16,859 nucleotides of DNA from positions 1 to 16,859 of the forward strand of contig JAEEOD010000294.1 of the NCBI GenBank assembly GCA_016284115.1, written 5' to 3'. Under the pieces are notes generated by a model, which saw only the letters and a program-made list of their open reading frames with translations, was not told the DNA's origin and did no database searches. Below are positions 14,558-16,859 of this stretch, in pieces. This DNA is from Bacteroidaceae bacterium. Lineage in GTDB: Bacteria; Bacteroidota; Bacteroidia; Bacteroidales; Bacteroidaceae. A program made the translations under genes and the position numbers. Positions within the stretch are counted from its first letter, which is position 1, and every line of letters begins with the position of its first letter.

Positions 14558-15793
14558 ATGAACACCAGACCCTATAAAATTGCGTTTTGCACACCGGCCC
14601 TTTATTCTGCTGGCGGGGTAGAACGGGTGGTGTCTTTTAAGGCCAGTTACTTCGCAGAACAGTTGGGCTATGATGTGACCATCATCGTGACTGAGGGTCA
14701 AGGGCGCGCCTGTTACTTCCCCTTGTCCGATAAGGTGAAAGTTATCAATTTTGAATTGGGATTTGAGGAGTTGTGGAAAGCCTCGTTTATGAAAAAGGTA
14801 TATCTTTACCTGACCAAGCAACGACAGTATAAAAGACTCTTGAAAACAGAGTTGATACATATCCGGCCAGATATCACCATTAACATGCTCCGGCGCGAGA
14901 TCAATTTCCTGACGGATATCCCCGATGGTAGTAAGAAGATTGGTGAACTGCATGTGAACAGGGCTAATTACCGTAATTTTGAAGCCAATGATTCCAATAT
15001 TATAAAGCGCCTTTTTGCTAAATTCTGGATGAGAAGTCTGGTGGAAAAGTTAAGGCGTTTAGATCAGTTGGTGGTCCTGACAGATAAGAGTAAAGCCTCT
15101 TGGCCTGAATTATCGAATGTGACAGTGATTCCAGACCCGATCACGATATTGAGGGAAAAGGGAATAGTGAACAATGTAAAATTTGCTGTCGCCGGGAAAA
15201 GGGGAGATGGTGTTAATCGGGTGGTGACAATCGGGCGTTATGCCTACCAGAAAGGATACGACCTGTTGTTGCAAGCATGGGCAGAGGTGGAAAGAACGAG
15301 GAAGGAGGAACGAGGAAGGAGGAACGAGGAAATGAGGGAGTTGGAGAATTGGACATTGGACATCTATGGTCAAGGTGATCAGACAGACTATCGTCAGTTG
15401 ATGGCGGAGTTGGGCATTGATAGTAATCGGTGTCATCTGAATGGTCCCGTTGAAGATGTGGTGAAAGCCTATCAGGAAAGTTCCATCTTTGTGTTGAGTT
15501 CTCGTTTTGAGGGTTTCGGTATGGTTCTGATAGAGGCAATGGCGTGCGGATTGCCCGTGGTGTCGTTTGACTGTCCTGCAGGTCCTGATGAAATCATTAC
15601 TGATGGGGTTGATGGACTGTTAGTTCCTTCTGGGGACGTGCATGCTTTGGCCGAGAAACTCATGGTTCTAATGACTGATGAGAACCTGAGAAGACGATTG
15701 GGTCAACAGGCCCGTCAAACAGCACAACGTTATGAGATGACAACCATTGCCAATCAGTGGATAGCCCTATTTGAAAAGGTAATCAAAAATTAG
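14558..15793 (+). CDS. GT4-family glycosyltransferase with an internal 14-bp repeat
   Basis: A 411-residue GT-B glycosyltransferase. It opens MNTRPYKIAFCTPALYSAGG, then VERVVSFKASYFAEQLGYDV, closely matching the C-terminal half of the fusion enzyme at 4837-7119, which shares LRREINFLxDIxDGSxKxGE. The donor half begins VVTIGRYAYQKGYDLLLQAW and carries WTLDIYGQGDQ and the EX7E motif in SSRFEGFGMVLIEAM. Between LLLQAW and WTLDIYG there are about 14 extra charged residues (RTRKEERGRRNEEMRELEN) compared with the paralogs, encoded by the tandem repeat at 15294-15331. I prefer ATG 14558 over the in-frame GTG at 14549, which lies only nine bases after the -7 box. It forms an operon with the GT2 gene 21 bases downstream. 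Likely part of the same glycan pathway; sugar unknown. Confidence 0.93.
   Translation: MNTRPYKIAFCTPALYSAGGVERVVSFKASYFAEQLGYDVTIIVTEGQGRACYFPLSDKVKVINFELGFEELWKASFMKKVYLYLTKQRQYKRLLKTELIHIRPDITINMLRREINFLTDIPDGSKKIGELHVNRANYRNFEANDSNIIKRLFAKFWMRSLVEKLRRLDQLVVLTDKSKASWPELSNVTVIPDPITILREKGIVNNVKFAVAGKRGDGVNRVVTIGRYAYQKGYDLLLQAWAEVERTRKEERGRRNEEMRELENWTLDIYGQGDQTDYRQLMAELGIDSNRCHLNGPVEDVVKAYQESSIFVLSSRFEGFGMVLIEAMACGLPVVSFDCPAGPDEIITDGVDGLLVPSGDVHALAEKLMVLMTDENLRRRLGQQARQTAQRYEMTTIANQWIALFEKVIKN
15294..15331 (+). repeat. 14-bp tandem repeat (GAACGAGGAAGGAG) within a glycosyltransferase gene
   Basis: Two perfect copies of GAACGAGGAAGGAG (15294-15307, 15308-15321) are followed by ten matching bases of a third (15322-15331). 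The unit is not a multiple of three, so gain or loss of one copy would shift the reading frame of the GT4 gene. The related paralogs lack this segment. Confidence 0.88.
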
Positions 15794-15814
15794 GGAATTT
15801 GAGAATTGTGGGGA

Positions 15815-16840
15815 ATGGAATACGATGTGACCATAGGAATACCAGTGTATCAGGCAGAGAGGTATCTGTCCCGGGCATTGGAGTCTGCTTTGGTTCAGTC
15901 GTATCCGTCTATCGAGTTCTTGTTGGTGGATGATGGCAGTACCGATGGCTCTTTGGCGATATTGGAAGGCTTTCAGAAAAATCATCCTCGTGGTGGAGCC
16001 ATACGCTTCATTTCCCATGACCATAACTTAGGCGTGTCGGCTGCCCGAAATCGAATTATTGACGAAGCATCAGGAACTTATCTTTATTTTATGGATGCCG
16101 ATGATACGATGGCTGGGCATACGATTGCTCTGCTGATGGACAACATCCGACGCTATGAGGCAGAAATCGCTTTTGGCTCCTATGAAAAGATTGGTATCGA
16201 TGGTGAACGAGAGAAATATCAGTATCCGGAATTGCGGTTGTTGGGTGAGGATCAGTTGGCATCCTTTGCCTATCGGAAGTATGTTGGCATTCAGGCTTCT
16301 GCCTGTAACTATCTTGTCAAGACCTCTCTCTTGAGAGAACATCATCACCATTTTATGGAGACTGACTATTGGGAAGACCTCGTCTTTACTTTCGATTTGG
16401 TGACTTTGGTGTCAAGGGCAGTCTTGTTGCCAGATATCACGTATTATTATTGGTGCCATGAAAACTCCCTCTCCCGATATCAGCATCGGCATCAGATTCC
16501 GAAGGAAGAAATCCTGAGAAATGCCCGAACGGTTAATCACTTGCGAGAGACTTCCTCTATATTATATAATAAGGTGTATTTCCCTAACCGTTGCTACAAC
16601 ATTGTGATGACTGGGCTCTATATGGCCTTTAATGTTCTAAAGCGCCGACAGGATATTACGCCTTCGATGTCTGATAGAGAAATCAAGGCCTTATTAACAC
16701 ATCCGGCATCTTTCTGGCAAGTCTGTCATTTCCGTCAGTCTAAATATAAGAATTTGGCATTGTATTTACTCGGCAGACTTCCTGCAAGACTTTGTGTGTC
16801 GTTGGTCTACGGTTTGGGAAAGTTGAAAAAGTTAGTCTAA
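15815..16840 (+). CDS. GT2-family glycosyltransferase
   Basis: A 341-residue GT-A enzyme: VTIGIPVYQAERYLSRAL (5-22), LLVDDGSTDGS (36-46), LGVSAARNRIIDEASGTY (72-89) and the DXD motif DADD at 94-97. Its C-terminus (HPASFWQVCHFRQSKYKN, a hydrophobic stretch LALYLLGRLPARLCVSLVYG and lysine-rich end) matches the tails of the two GT2 proteins at 7123-9230, making it a more distant paralog. The open frame reaches back to a TTG at 15806, but the ATG at 15815, where homology begins, is the better start. It lies 21 bases after the GT4 gene and is probably co-transcribed. The remaining 19 bases of the window after its stop contain no supportable feature. Confidence 0.93.
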   Translation: MEYDVTIGIPVYQAERYLSRALESALVQSYPSIEFLLVDDGSTDGSLAILEGFQKNHPRGGAIRFISHDHNLGVSAARNRIIDEASGTYLYFMDADDTMAGHTIALLMDNIRRYEAEIAFGSYEKIGIDGEREKYQYPELRLLGEDQLASFAYRKYVGIQASACNYLVKTSLLREHHHHFMETDYWEDLVFTFDLVTLVSRAVLLPDITYYYWCHENSLSRYQHRHQIPKEEILRNARTVNHLRETSSILYNKVYFPNRCYNIVMTGLYMAFNVLKRRQDITPSMSDREIKALLTHPASFWQVCHFRQSKYKNLALYLLGRLPARLCVSLVYGLGKLKKLV

Positions 16841-16859
16841 AATTTGGATATGTGCTGGA

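Noticed and set aside
16841..16859. ATG at 16850 as start of a further gene
   Set aside because: Only ten bases follow it, with no clear ribosome binding site; cannot be supported.
1..16859. Defence system, toxin-antitoxin, CRISPR or prophage content
   Set aside because: Every substantial frame belongs to a glycan or phosphonate enzyme family, and no direct-repeat array, nuclease, helicase, integrase or small paired genes are seen.

Overview
This window looks like a surface-polysaccharide (capsule, O-antigen or exopolysaccharide) gene cluster from a Bacteroidales bacterium, most likely Prevotella/Segatella or Bacteroides. The evidence is fivefold: promoters of the Bacteroidetes type (TTTG, about 20 bp, TAnnTTTG) upstream of most transcription units, starts with weak or no Shine-Dalgarno sequences, moderate GC, dense packing, and protein families typical of Bacteroidales glycan loci. 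The genus is an inference. No rRNA, tRNA, CRISPR array, insertion sequence or phage gene is visible, and no intergenic stretch exceeds 150 bases.

Layout, left to right. (1) Bases 1-1202, minus strand: a hexapeptide acetyltransferase followed by a GT4-type glycosyltransferase that runs off the left edge. (2) 1287-2462, plus: UDP-galactopyranose mutase (glf), implying galactofuranose in the glycan. (3) 2465-3634, minus, and 3714-4892, plus: two divergently transcribed GT4-type glycosyltransferases. (4) 4837-14413, minus: a tightly packed eight-gene operon read from a good promoter at 14431-14463. Its order is PEP mutase, phosphonopyruvate decarboxylase, 2-aminoethylphosphonate (AEP) transaminase, LicC/PntC-like nucleotidyltransferase, LicD-family transferase, two tandem GT2 glycosyltransferases and a 760-residue double GT-B fusion. 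(5) 14558-16840, plus: a divergent two-gene unit (GT4, then GT2) whose proteins are paralogs of those at the end of the phosphonate operon.

How the genes work together (inference from families): PEP is isomerised to phosphonopyruvate, decarboxylated to phosphonoacetaldehyde and transaminated to AEP. The nucleotidyltransferase would activate AEP as CMP-AEP, and the LicD protein would move the phosphonate onto a sugar of a glycan assembled by the surrounding GT2/GT4 enzymes, with Galf from Glf and O- or N-acetylation from the hexapeptide enzyme. Flippase, polymerase and priming transferase are not in the window.

The most interesting points are: the complete phosphonate-to-glycan route in one operon; AEP activation encoded as two adjacent single-domain genes rather than a PntC fusion; an altered HxGH motif (HPGL) in the nucleotidyltransferase-like domain fused to PEP mutase; low-complexity micro-repeats inside three otherwise conserved enzymes, one with a 14-bp unit that could cause frame switching; and overlapping divergent promoters.
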